64,000 bases of DNA. It comes from Candidula unifasciata. Taxonomy: Eukaryota > Mollusca > Gastropoda > Stylommatophora > Geomitridae. This document shows positions 37,815-48,734 of this stretch, in pieces; positions within the stretch are counted from its first letter, which is position 1; the number at the start of each line of letters is the position of its first letter. A program made the translations under genes and the position numbers. The notes beneath the pieces are model-generated. The model was not told the DNA's origin. It searched no databases and worked only from the letters and a program-made list of their open reading frames with translations. The stretch covers positions 1-64,000 of the forward strand of contig CAJHNH020004678.1 of assembly GCA_905116865.2 (NCBI GenBank), in the 5' to 3' direction.

Positions 37815-38055
37815 GGAAAGGACGTTTTTCCCATGCCTTCAGGTGTATGGGACAAATAGGCGCTGTTTGGATGAAATAGTTAGCATCACACCAGCCGCCT
37901 TTACTTCCAAGGACTTTACCTGGTACCCATTTAAAGCTGGGTCAGTCTAGCAGCCAGGATCATTCAAAAATAAGTCCATCTCTGTTTGGATTTGCCCTAT
38001 GCCCTTCAAATCTGTAGGAGAGTGCCTAACCATGACACTGTGGTTGCTACACAAA
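37815..38055 (-). mobile_element. SINE family 1 (copy 2 of 28348)
   Basis: Same insertion as at 28348-28600, with small differences (a 10-bp loss near 37850). Confidence 0.75.
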
Positions 38056-38364
38056 TTATACTGTTCACATATTTGATCTTTTTCTTCTTTTGATCTCCTT
38101 GTGGTCTTTAATGGTGTCTCAACATTTTCTCTCTCTTATAACTCTTTTGGGTGATATGTTCACTGACACCTTCACTTTGCAAACATTTCATGTACCCATT
38201 TTAGGCTGGGAAACCCAGGTTAACTGACATAAATTCCTGCTCAGTGAAGATTTGAAAACATGCCAGTTGGGCTAGCTGGAAAGTGTCATGGTTACTAAGC
38301 TACACTGTCTCCCATTCTGTGCAAATCTGTCTTAATTAATATAGTATATTTATAACTGAGTTGA

Positions 38365-38710
38365 GTCAAGAATTGACATCACAGCACTCAGGACATTCCC
38401 ATGCATGCTCCGTCCTCATCTTCAGCAGCCAGCGCAGAGTTCCAATACTGATGGTACTGGTCACAATCTGGTTAAAAGTCCATCTTGCCTTTCCTCTGAG
38501 TGTAGTTAGCCGGCCAGACCCCCTGGTTACATCCAGGTGCCTCTTTCTCTTCAGGCTATAATAATCTTCTATCTCTACTGGTTTCGTTGCTTGTAACCAA
38601 AGGGCGTTGACCACATCTGCCTTGTCACTTATCAGTTCACCACCCAGTGGTGCAGATCCAGCCAATCTGTCTGCCTGTTCAATACCCACCACACCGGCAT
38701 GGCCTTGAGA
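38365..38710 (-). mobile_element. RNase H-type LINE C-terminal fragment (copy 2 of 28915)
   Basis: Open for 109 codons: VGIEQADRLAGSAPLGGELI through RTEHAWECPECCDVNS. In copy 1 the same region is frameshifted. Confidence 0.8.
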
Positions 38711-38893
38711 AAATATTCAAAGTATGCTCACTAAATGTGACCTTTCCAGTGAAGCTTGCCATTCTGCTCAAAGCATCCCTGTCTTCACCTTTCCCAGCAT
38801 GCTTATTTAAGAACAAGGGAAGACAAGTTATGGTAATTACAAAAAAGACCAAATGCATCAAAGTAAATGTGACTGATTTTAAGGCAGTTCTTG

Positions 38894-39210
<317 letters not shown>

Positions 39211-39452
39211 GATGTATTCAAGAATTAAATTAGGCCAAGCAAAAGGGGCAGGTTGAATTATAGTCACCAGATGGGAAGAGAAAAACTGGGTCATGTTGTG
39301 ACAGCTGAAAAGTTATAGTAGAAGAGAGACTGGGCAGAAATGATGATACTGGTAGACTAGAAGCAGATTTGTGTCTCTTGAAAAGTAGCATAAACCTAGT
39401 TACGAATATTTATGGTTTATAAAGTGATTAGTATTTTATTGTTTATGTACAG

Positions 39453-39509
39453 GAGGCTATATTGATAGCGATGTCATCACTGGCTCCAAAGCTGAAGGCA
39501 GTCCATTAG
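39453..39509 (+). pseudogene. SPOUT1: Second copy of SPOUT1 exon 10
   Basis: Same acceptor (gtttatgtacag), same 18 residues and TAG stop as 31422-31478, with one synonymous change (Ile att to ata). It is followed by a cleaner version of the 59-bp array. If the duplication is an assembly artefact, this copy may be the better-sequenced 3' end of the gene. Confidence 0.8.
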
Positions 39510-40712
39510 TTCCAGCTGTCTTGATATTGATGTCATCACTGGCTCCAAAGCTGAAGGCAGTCCATTAGTTCCAGCTATCTTCATATCGATGTCATCACTG
39601 GCTCCAAAGCTAAAGGCAGTCCATTAGTTCCAGCTGTTTTGATAGCGATGTCATCACTGGCTCCAAAGCTAAAGGCAGTCCATCAGTTCCAGCTGTCTTG
39701 ATATTGATGTCATCACTGGCTCCAAAGCTGAAGGCAGTCCATTAGTTCCAGCTGTCTTGATAGCGATGTCATCACTGGCTCCAAAGCTAAAGGCAGTCCA
39801 TTAGTTCCAGCTGTCTTGATATCGATGTCATCACTGGCTACAAAGCTGAAGGCAGTCCATTAGTTCCAGCTGTCTTGATAGAGATGTCATCACTGGCTCC
39901 AAAGCTAAAGGCAGTCCATTAGTTCCAGCTGTCTTGATATCGATGTCATCACTGGTTCCAAAGCTGAAGGCAGTCCATTAGTTCCAGCTATCTTCATATC
40001 GATGTCATCACTGGCTCCAAAGCTAAAGGCAGTCCATCAGTTCTAGCTGTCTTGATAGCGATGTCATCACTGGCTCCAAAGCTGAAGGCAATTCATTAGT
40101 TTCAGTTGTCTTGATAGCGATGTCATCACTGGCTCCAAAGCTGAAAGCAGCCCATTAGTTCCAGCTGTCTTGATATCGATGTCATCACTGGCTCCAAAGC
40201 TGAAGGCAGCCCATTAGTTCCAGCTGTCTTGATATCGATGTCATCACTGGCTCCAAAGCTGAAGGCAATCCATCAGTTCCAGCTGTCTTGATAGTGATGT
40301 CATCACTGACTCCAAAGCTGAAGGCAGTCCATTAGTTCCAGTTGTCTTGATAGCGATGTCATCACTGGCTCCAAAGCTGAAGGCAGTCCATTAGTTCCAG
40401 CTGTCTTAATAGCGATGTCATCACTGACTCCGAAGCTGAAGGCAGTCCATTAGTTCCAGCTGTTTTGATAGCGATGTCATCACTGGCTCCAAAGCTGAAG
40501 GCAGTCCATCAGTTCCAGCTGTCTTCATAGCGATGTCATCACTGACTCCAAAGCTGAAGGCAGTCCATTAGTTCCAGCTGTCTTGATAGCGATGTCATCA
40601 CTGGCTCCAAAGCTAAATCCAGTCCATTAGTTCCAGCTGTCTTGATAGCGATGTCATCACTGGCTCCAAAGCTAAAGGCAGTCCCTCAGTTCCAGTTGTC
40701 TTGATAGCTTTG
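39462..40712 (+). repeat. 59-bp minisatellite derived from SPOUT1 exon 10 (copy 2), about 21 copies
   Basis: Regular 59-bp period with base substitutions only (gctgaaggc/gctaaaggc; tagcg/tatcg/tattg). The contrast with the indel-rich copy 1 suggests that copy 1 is badly sequenced. Confidence 0.95.
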
Positions 40713-41354
40713 GGAATTAGACTTTAGGACTGGCTGTCGCTGAGCTGCTGTTCTTGTACATTGGAACTATTGTTTTATGTAAAAAATACATGATTTGATA
40801 ATTATGATAGTTTTTTGGGGTTTTATTTTGTCGTCAAAACAAATTAAAAATGCATGATGTATAATAAGCAATTACCCTTACAACTTCAGTGGTGGGTAGC
40901 ACATCTACTTTCCATGTACACACTTTTATACATGTTTAAGTATCTTTTTTTTCGATGAGGACATCTCCTTAACTAATAGTTTTTATGTTAAACTTGAAAG
41001 CTACCAATTTCACATCTTTACTACACAGCAATTGGTGTCTGTATCATAATTCTGACACACTTCTGTTTGAATTCAGCTGCAGGAAATTTGGTAGCAGACT
41101 ACTTTGCATAATGTTGACAACCATACGGGCATCAAACTGTTTAGAAAATAAAAGTGGCTAACTCCTGAATGTAAAATTACTAATTAAAACCTCAGACAGG
41201 CTAGAAAAGCTGAGTTTGGTTTGTCAGCGTCCTACCAAGAACATGCAGATGTTCTTTAAGCAGTGCACAGTAAGTTAGTTTACTCAATGATATCTGAAAG
41301 GCAAAGGACTCTTGTCTCGCCATTAGTGCATTAGTCCTTTAGTGCTAGATCAAT
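40713..41354. other. Sequence after the SPOUT1 array; partial family 2 SINE
   Basis: Probable distal 3' UTR and downstream region; a possible poly-A signal (aataaa) is at 41147. 41075-41260 contains ttcagctgcagg, tttggtagcagac and other pieces of the family 2 SINE. Confidence 0.4.
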
Positions 41355-42920
41355 ATTTCTAGAGACCAGTTGGCACTCACCGGAGGATGTCAACATGATG
41401 CCTGCCAGCTTGACTTCACAGGAACCGGAGGATGTCAACATGATGCCTGCCAGCTTGACTTCACAGGAACCGGAGGATGTCAACATGATGCCTGCCAGCT
41501 TGACTTCACAGGAACCGGAGGATGTCAACATGATGCCTGCCAGCTTGACTTCACAGGAACCGGAGGATGTCAACATGATGCCTGCCAGCTTGACTTCACA
41601 GGAACCGGAGGATGTCAACATGATGCCTGCCAGCTTGACTTCACAGGAACCGGAGGATGTCAACATGATGCCTGCCAGCTTGACTTCACAGGAACCGGAG
41701 GATGTCAACATGATGCCTGCCAGCTTGACTTCACAGGAACCGGAGGATGTCAACATGATGCCTGCCAGCTTGACTTCACAGGAACCGGAGGATGTCAACA
41801 TGATGCCTGCCAGCTTGACTTCACAGGAACCGGAGGATGTCAACATGATGCCTGCCAGCTTGACTTCACAGGAACCGGAGGATGTCAACATGATGCCTGC
41901 CAGCTTGACTTCACAGGAACCGGAGGATGTCAACATGATGCCTGCCAGCTTGACTTCTCAGGAACCGGAGGATGTCAACATGATGCCTGCCAGCTTGACT
42001 TCACAGGAACCGGAGGATGTCAACATGATGCCTGCCAGCTTGACTTCACAGGAACCGGAGGATGTCAACATGATGCCTGCCAGCTTGACTTCACAGGAAC
42101 CGGAGGATGTCAACATGATGCCTGCCAGCTTGACTTCACAGGAACCGGAGGATGTCAACATGATGCCTGCCAGCTTGACTTCACAGGAACCGGAGGATGT
42201 CAACATGATGCCTGCCAGCTTGACTTCACAGGAACCGGAGGATGTCAACATGATGCCTGCCAGCTTGACTTCACAGGAACCGGAGGATGTCAACATGATG
42301 CCTGCCAGCTTGACTTCACAGGAACCGGAGGATGTCAACATGATGCCTGCCAGCTTGACTTCACAGGAACCGGAGGATGTCAACATGATGCCTGCCAGCT
42401 TGACTTCTCAGGAACCGGAGGATGTCAACATGATGCCTGCCAGCTTGACTTCACAGGAACCGGAGGATGTCAACATGATGCCTGCCAGCTTGACTTCACA
42501 GGAACCGGAGGATGTCAACATGATGCCTGCCAGCTTGACTTCACAGGAACCGGAGGATGTCAACATGATGCCTGCCAGCTTGACTTCTCAGGAACCGGAG
42601 GATGTCAACATGATGCCTGCCAGCTTGACTTCACAGGAACCGGAGGATGTCAACATGATGCCTGCCAGCTTGACTTCTCAGGAACCGGAGGATGTCAACA
42701 TGATGCCTGCCAGCTTGACTTCACAGGAACCGGAGGATGTCAACATGATGCCTGCCAGCTTGACTTCTCAGGACATTTCCTGGTTCCCAGTTTAGGTTGC
42801 ATTGACTTGGTAGCCCGGGATCAGTTACAAAAATCCACCTCAGTACAGATTTGATTTCAAAACCTTTGAACAGGCAAATGTCTAGCCACTGTGCTACCTT
42901 GATTTCCCATTGAAGCAATT
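41355..42920 (-). mobile_element. SINE family 1 with internally amplified 45-bp segment
   Basis: The left flank agaccagttggcactcacc matches SINE sequence just inside the tail (compare tagaccaatcagcacaag at 49055). The right flank tggttcccagtttagg and onward matches the SINE body and head on the minus strand (compare 47831). The array between them is a multiplied piece of the same body. Confidence 0.75.
41381..42776. repeat. 45-bp minisatellite, 31 copies, nearly identical
   Basis: Units carry ggaggatgtcaacatgatgc and ctgccagcttgacttcacag. The only variation seen is one a/t position (cttcaca or cttctca). 45 is a multiple of three, so two forward frames (494 and 466 codons, GGCQHDACQLDFTGT and EDVNMMPASLTSQEP repeats) and minus-strand frames are open. 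I do not regard these as genes. Confidence 0.97.
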
Positions 42921-42984
42921 GTTAGAAGCCAAATCTGCTGGTTGCTGAAAAGCAACACAGTTGTTAGTAAAAAGTGGATTTTAG

Positions 42985-43215
42985 AAAAAGTTGCAGGCAC
43001 AGATAGATCATTACGGTCTGAGTAGAATGGCACTCCAAGGAGTTACAAGGGGATCTGGCTGCTGCTCGACACTCAGGGGAAAGGCGAGACGGATATACAG
43101 TCAGACAGTTACTGGTACCATAGGAATTTTAACTCTTCGCTTGCTGCTGAAGATGGGGACGAAGCGCTTATGGGGGTGTCCATAGTGCTGTGATGTCGAT
43201 TCTTAATTCAACATT
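42985..43215 (+). mobile_element. RNase H-type LINE, C-terminal fragment
   Basis: ALQGVTRGSGCCSTLRGKAR and TGTIGILTLRLLLKMGTKRL, then WGCP-CCDVDS: matches the minus-strand pieces at 28915 and 52265. Confidence 0.75.
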
Positions 43216-43384
43216 CAACACAGAAAATGTTGCAAAGCAGGAGTAGTAGTTCTAGATAAACATTCTAACAAAGATGGAAAACATTGTAGAGCTTGGTCAT
43301 GTCTCCCATGCCACAGAACATTATGGAAATCTATATACAACCCAGAAAGAAGGAAAGAGGAGAACATGACAACTTTAATTTAGA

Positions 43385-43840
43385 CATACATGGTACAGCA
43401 CTTAGTACACACAGATGCCATGGTACAGTACTTTGTACACACATACACACAGATGACAACTGACCATACATAGTTCACTACTTTGTACACACAGGTGAGA
43501 TGGTACATTGCTTGGTATGCACATGTGAGATTCTTAATTGCTTGGTACACACAGCTGAGTTGGTAGATTGCTTGGTATGCACATGTGAGATGGTACATTG
43601 ATTGGTACTTACAGCTGAGTTGGTAGATTGCTTGGTATGCACATGTGAGATAATACATTGGTTGGTACTTACAGCTGAGTTGTTAGATTGCTTGGTATGC
43701 ACATGTGAGATGGTACATTGCTAAGTCTCACATGTGAGATGGTACATTGCTTAGTCTCACATGTGAGATGGTACATTGCTTGGTTCTCACAGCTGAGATG
43801 GTACATTGCTTGGTTATCACGGGTGAGAGAGTTGCTTTTT
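43385..43840. repeat. 30-bp minisatellite with alternating types, about 14 copies
   Basis: Type A ttggtatgcacatgtgagat plus ggtacattgc; type B ttggtacttacagctgagtt plus ggtagattgc. They alternate as a 60-bp higher-order unit between about 43540 and 43700; elsewhere type A-like units dominate. Confidence 0.85.
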
Positions 43841-44319
43841 TGTTTCTTCTTCTCATCACAATTTTCGCCTGGGACAGTGACTGATGTTTTAACTGTTCTT
43901 TGCAGGCACCATAATGGAGCCAATATGGGTTGATTTGTTGCTATGTGGTTGAAATCGCAACCAGACTGCCAGTAGATAATCAACATTATCTTTGGTTGCT
44001 TATTGGCCCCCCCCCCCCCCCTTTTTCCGTTAATAATTTCCTTTTATCAATATAAAAACTAAGGAAAGCAAACTAACAAATTTTCAGGACAGTCTTTTTA
44101 ACTGATTTTAATGAATTTCAAAAAGCAAAAGCAAGCAGCACCACATATTATTCTAAGATGCAGCAACAAAGAAAGCTGGTGAGACAAGTTTTCCTTTCCT
44201 TTCTCCTCCTCTTGGTATACTCTGGGTTGTTGTTTAGACTTAATTTTATAAACTGGAAACATATGGCTTATTTATTGAGTGTGTCCTGAATACTTGTCAC
44301 TAAAGATATCAGCTGATTC

Positions 44320-44408
44320 TACTGAACAGAAGATGGGGACGGAGCGCTTATGGGAATGCCCCGAGTGCTGTGATGTCGGTTCTTGAATCAAATCAAATCA
44401 AATCTACT
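44320..44408 (+). mobile_element. RNase H-type LINE, extreme 3' end with tail
   Basis: KMGTERLWECPECCDVGS and stop, followed by (aatca)4: likely the true 3' terminus and tail of this LINE family. Confidence 0.7.
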
Positions 44409-44519
44409 GAACAGTTAAGTCCTGCAGGTGAATATAAAAAACTTCTGTGAGTTTCCCGACTGCTGTGATTTTGATTCTTAATTCAACATTCAAGGTGAAT
44501 ATAAACATTGTTAGCTGTG

Positions 44520-44740
44520 GTTAGGTTTGTGAACATGCTTTGTAACTAATTGTATGGTGCCAGGTTCAATCACAGCAGCAGACCAACTTGCATTTGGTTT
44601 CAACAGTGGTGTCGAGAGCTGCTCATTCAGAAGGCAATGGCAAACGACTGAACGTCAGATTGCCTAGTAAAATCACAAACAGCAAACTAAAAATGCTGGG
44701 GTTGGTTTCGCAACATCCCGTAAAGGACACACAACTAACT
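44520..44740 (+). mobile_element. SINE, family 2
   Basis: tRNA-like B box ggttcaatcac at 44562. The body has ggcaatggcaaacgactgaa, tagtaaaatcacaaacagca and atgctggggttggtt, shared with 50150. Confidence 0.65.
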
Positions 44741-44894
44741 TTAAAGAATAAAACCTGTTTGTTGGGTTATAAATATAAGTCATTGACAAACATAGTTTTT
44801 TACTGCAAGACTTGCCCTTGATATATGATATTAGGCAGTCTGAAGAGATGCAGTAACTTGCCAGGTATCTAGAAAAATGGCAGCTGAACCAGTG

Positions 44895-45350
44895 GCCATA
44901 CCCCTTTTAACTTTTAATGTTATCGGTAAACACATACGCTGATGATTCTGCACATGTAGCTGAAATCACAGGCTTTTCTCACATGTGTATTCTGAGTGAT
45001 TCCATGAGCACGATCAGGTGGGCCAAAACAGGCTCCATGGGCAGATATTGGATTGAGTCCCTGCAACGGTCTCTTGTGCTTAGAGTTACCTTCATCCTTG
45101 TCCCAGGGTATTCAGGTGTTGTTGGCAATGAAAGAGCTGATAGACTGATTGGTTCTGTCATAGCTACAGATGTCCAGCCTATGAATAACACTGGCATTGT
45201 TAATGCCCTTAGTGAGTGAGGATGACTGGAGGATTTTTGTGGCAGCATGCCCACATTGCTGCTAATCTTGCAAGAATTGGAAGTACAGATCTGCACAGTC
45301 AGGCACGAGAGGCACACCGGACATATCAGAAGTTTGAACCAACATATGAT
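44895..45350 (+). mobile_element. RNase H-type LINE, RNase H domain fragment
   Basis: CILSDSMSTIRWAKTGSMGR, then VTFILVPGYSGVVGNERADR (GHSG decayed to GYSG) and AMNN-like linker to a stop. The active-site His is lost. It is followed by a broken C-terminal part up to about 45350. Confidence 0.75.
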
Positions 45351-45439
45351 TGGCACTATTAACTGCTGGAGATGATGTATTTGTTGAGAGAGGAATCTGA
45401 TAACATATGGGTGGGTTGTTAATGCAACCCAGCTCATAA

Positions 45440-46692
45440 CTTAAGAGTAGCAACCATGCACTCTTTTGTAGACAATAAGACTGCACAGCTATAATACCAT
45501 GCACTGTTTTGTAGACAATAAGACTGCACAGCTATAATACCATGCACTCTTTTGTAGACAATGAGACTGCCCAGTTATAATACCAAGCACTCTTTTGTAG
45601 ACAATGAAACTGCACAGGTATAATACCATGCACTCTTTTGTAGACAATGAGACTGCCCAGTTATAATACCATGCACTCTTTTGTAGACAATGAGACTGCC
45701 CAGTTATAATAACATGCACTCTTTTGTAGACAATGAGACTGCCCAGTTATAATACCATGCACTATTTTGTAGACAATGAGACTGCCCAGTTATAATACCA
45801 TGCACTCTTTTGTAGACAATGAGACTGCCCAGTTATAATACCATGCACTCTTTTGTAGACAATGAGACTGCCCAGTTATAATACCAACCACTCTTTTGTA
45901 GACAATGAAACTGCACAGGTATAATACCATGCACTCTTTTGTAGACAATGAGACTGCCCAGTTATAATACCATGCACTCTTTTGTAGACAACGAGACTGC
46001 CCAGTTATAATACCATGCATTCTTTTGTAGACAATGAGACTGCCCAGTTATAATACCAAGCACTCTTTTGTAGACAATGAAACTGCACAGTTATAATACC
46101 AAGCACTCTTTTGTAGACAATGAGACTGCCCAGTTATAATATCATGCACTCTTTTGTAGACAACGAGACTGCCCAGTTATAATACCATGCACTCTTTTGT
46201 AGACAATGAGACTGCCCAGTTATAATACCATGCACTCTTTTGTAGACAATGAGACTGCCCAGTTATAATACCAACCACTCTTTTGTAGACAATGAAACTG
46301 CACAGGATAATACCATGCAATTTTTGTAGACAATGAGACTGCCCAGTTATAATACCATGCACTCTTTTGTAGACAACGAGACTGCCCAGTTATAATACCA
46401 TGCATTCTTTTGTAGACAATGAGACTGCCCAGTTATAATACCAAGCACTCTTTTGTAGACAATGAAACTGCACAGTTATAATACCAAGCACTCTTTTGTA
46501 GACAATGAGACTGCCCAGTTATAATATCATGCACTCTTTTGTAGACAACGAGACTGCCCAGTTATAATACCATGCATTCTTTTGTAGACAATGAGACTGC
46601 CCAGTTATAATACCAAGCACTCTTTTGCAGACAATGAGACTGCCCAGTTATAATACCAAGCACTCTTTTGCAGACAATGAGACTGCCCAGCT
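45440..46692. repeat. 43-bp minisatellite, about 29 copies, with higher-order structure
   Basis: Unit ataccatgcactcttttgta plus gacaatgagactgcccagtt and ata. Variant units (accaaccactc, accaagcactc, gaaactgcac) recur in the same order at about 45880-46160 and 46260-46540, so blocks of several units were duplicated. Confidence 0.95.
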
Positions 46693-47224
46693 TTAATCTC
46701 AGTGACAACATTAATCAGCAGGCATGGAAGGACTCTCCAGGAAGTTATTCAACATATGACATATAACGTGCCTGGCCAGAATTTAATTACAGAAGCTCCT
46801 TGAGTCTCAGTTTGTGTACAAATATAAATATGAGACTGTTGAACGACCTCTTTAGTGTCCTGTCCTATCAGTGTTAGACCTGTGTTCCCAATACTAAATG
46901 TATCATTCATTCTTTCTTGTAATATGAGGAAATCATTACTTCTACCAATAGATGAAGATGAAAGGAACCCTGTATATGCAACAAAGTGAAAACTGATGAG
47001 TACTTGCATGTGTATGGCAATGAGTTTGAGCCCAACTGTTCCTGGATTAGCAACAATTGGTCAGAAAGCTATAAAACAAATTTTGCAATGGATAAAAATA
47101 TTTGACTTTGTTTCAAACTATGATAGAAATCTGATGCAAGTGGACCATTCTGTACCAGCAGTTGCTTATGTCATATATTACAGAGCAAACGTTCACTTCC
47201 AGCACATATTGATGGAGATCAGCT
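46693..47224. other. Unrecognised unique sequence
   Basis: A 77-codon open frame (46996-47229) reads GLATIGQKAIKQILQWIKIF and more. No family is recognised and there is no exon-like context. Confidence 0.3.
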
Positions 47225-47762
47225 ATTAGAAACTAACAAAATCAGTAATACGTGTGAGTACAAATGAATAAATAAAAAAACTAATGAAGATAAAGGTAAA
47301 CAATTTTACCAAGGGAAAAAGTCACGGACTCATATCGCACCAGTGGAGTATCGGCTGTATGATGTTAGATGTTACATTTGATTAAAACCAAGAAACTAAC
47401 AAAATTAGTGAAAACTAAGTGATATATTTAAATAAATCTGAAATTAAAAAACAAAAGGAAAGTAGTAAAGATAAAAGTAAAACAATTTACCAAGGGAAAA
47501 AGTCAAGGACTCGTATCACACCAGTGGAGTATCGGGTGTATGATGCTAGATGTTTTACATTTGATTAAAACCAAGAAACTAACAAAATTTGTAAAAAAAA
47601 AAAAAATTAGTAATACATTTAAATAAATCCGAAATTTAAAAACAAAAGGAAAGTGATAAAGATAAAAGTAAAATAATTTACCAGGGGAACAGGTTAAGGG
47701 CTCGTATCACACCAGTGGTGTATCGGCTGTATGATGCTAGATGTTTTACATTTGATTAAAAC
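47225..47762. repeat. Satellite-like tandem repeat, three copies of about 180 bp
   Basis: Each copy has agaaactaacaaaa, ttaccaagggaaaaagtca, cacaccagtggagtatcgg and tgatgctagatgtt. Copies 2 and 3 are the more alike. Confidence 0.88.
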
Positions 47763-47769
47763 CGATTCA

Positions 47770-47945
47770 TCATCAATGGATGATATGGCTAACATCATGC
47801 CGACCACCTTGACTTTCTAGGATTCTACCTGGTTCCCATTATAGACTTGACTGACGTGTGTTACAAGAACATTTAAAAAAATCAGACTGATTTGGATTTG
47901 AACCCATGACTGTTTGGCCGGCAGGCAGAGCATCTAGCTGCTACA
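47770..47945 (-). mobile_element. SINE family 1, 5' two thirds
   Basis: Minus strand; contains gctaacatcatgccgaccac, cttgactttctaggattcta and cctggttccca, and at the right end a tRNA-like ggatttgaacccatgactg (B box on the minus strand). It reaches to about 47940. Confidence 0.7.
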
Positions 47946-48234
47946 TGTCACAAGAAAGTGTTACAACAAATCTGAAACAAAAAATATTTGTATCTCTTAT
48001 AGGTAAGATTCTGTAAGATGTGTATATCTTAGTACAGAAAAATATTGTAAATAAACACCACAGCACCTGCAGACATGTTTACAAAATGGCTCAGTTCTGC
48101 CATGGACTGGTCACTTAAATTGTATCAGACAGTGTTTTGTCAATGTTGATGATAGTGTAGTCTTTGAATGTATTTACACAAATAAATCTTTAAATAAAAA
48201 TTGTGTATACCATCTTAACATTGTAAACCTTTGC

Positions 48235-48271
<37 letters not shown>

Positions 48272-48698
48272 ACAAAAATGTGAATGGCTGTAAATGTCAT
48301 TTAGAGGAAACACTGAGCACAAGCAAGATTTACAATTAAAAAATAGAGTGACTTTGAGTAGACTTACAAGTTTCAAACGGAGAATGTTCAGTAAAAAAAA
48401 AAAAAAAACTCACATAGTAGCATTAAAAAGAGACATACAAATTTTGGTGCGGCTGACAGTAATTTTCAAAGCTGTGTAATCTAAGACTAATTGCAGGTAG
48501 AAAATACAATTTGCTGGTAATTTTCTTAATTTGATTTGATTTTGTATCCTTTTTGATAGCACCTCCTTCCTTTACTTGTCTGTTCTACGCCCATTAGTTG
48601 TTGGTTATTGCTGCCAAAATTGAGAAGTAAAACATCAACAAGAGAGAATGTAAACCCTTCTGATCTTTGTACTAATGGGCTACAGACTGGCATAGCAT
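47946..48698. other. 3' side of the filament gene; long C run
   Basis: Probable 3' UTR/downstream region of the minus-strand filament gene. 48236-48269 is 34 consecutive C. No further gene is seen. Confidence 0.5.
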
Positions 48699-48734
48699 TT
48701 ATGCACTAAATTTGGCATTCAGAGTTGCTTTTTC
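48699..48734 (-). CDS. Filament protein last coding exon (11 codons and stop)
   Basis: A strong minus-strand acceptor (tttttctctttgcag) is followed by codons for EKATLNAKFSA and TAA. The phase fits the previous exon, and the E-(K/R)-A-T pattern after ...DETGS is how many protostome filament proteins end. It is short, so the evidence is the splice site, phase and motif together. Confidence 0.7.
   Translation of the reverse strand, partial: EKATLNAKFSA

Noticed and set aside
41370..42854. 494- and 466-codon open frames with perfect 15-residue repeats
   Set aside because: They are by-products of a 45-bp tandem array in a SINE. Two forward frames and the minus strand are open at once, substitutions show no codon bias, and there is no exon context.
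46996..47229. 77-codon frame with ordinary composition
   Set aside because: No recognisable domain, no splice context, flanked by repeats; kept only as unrecognised sequence.
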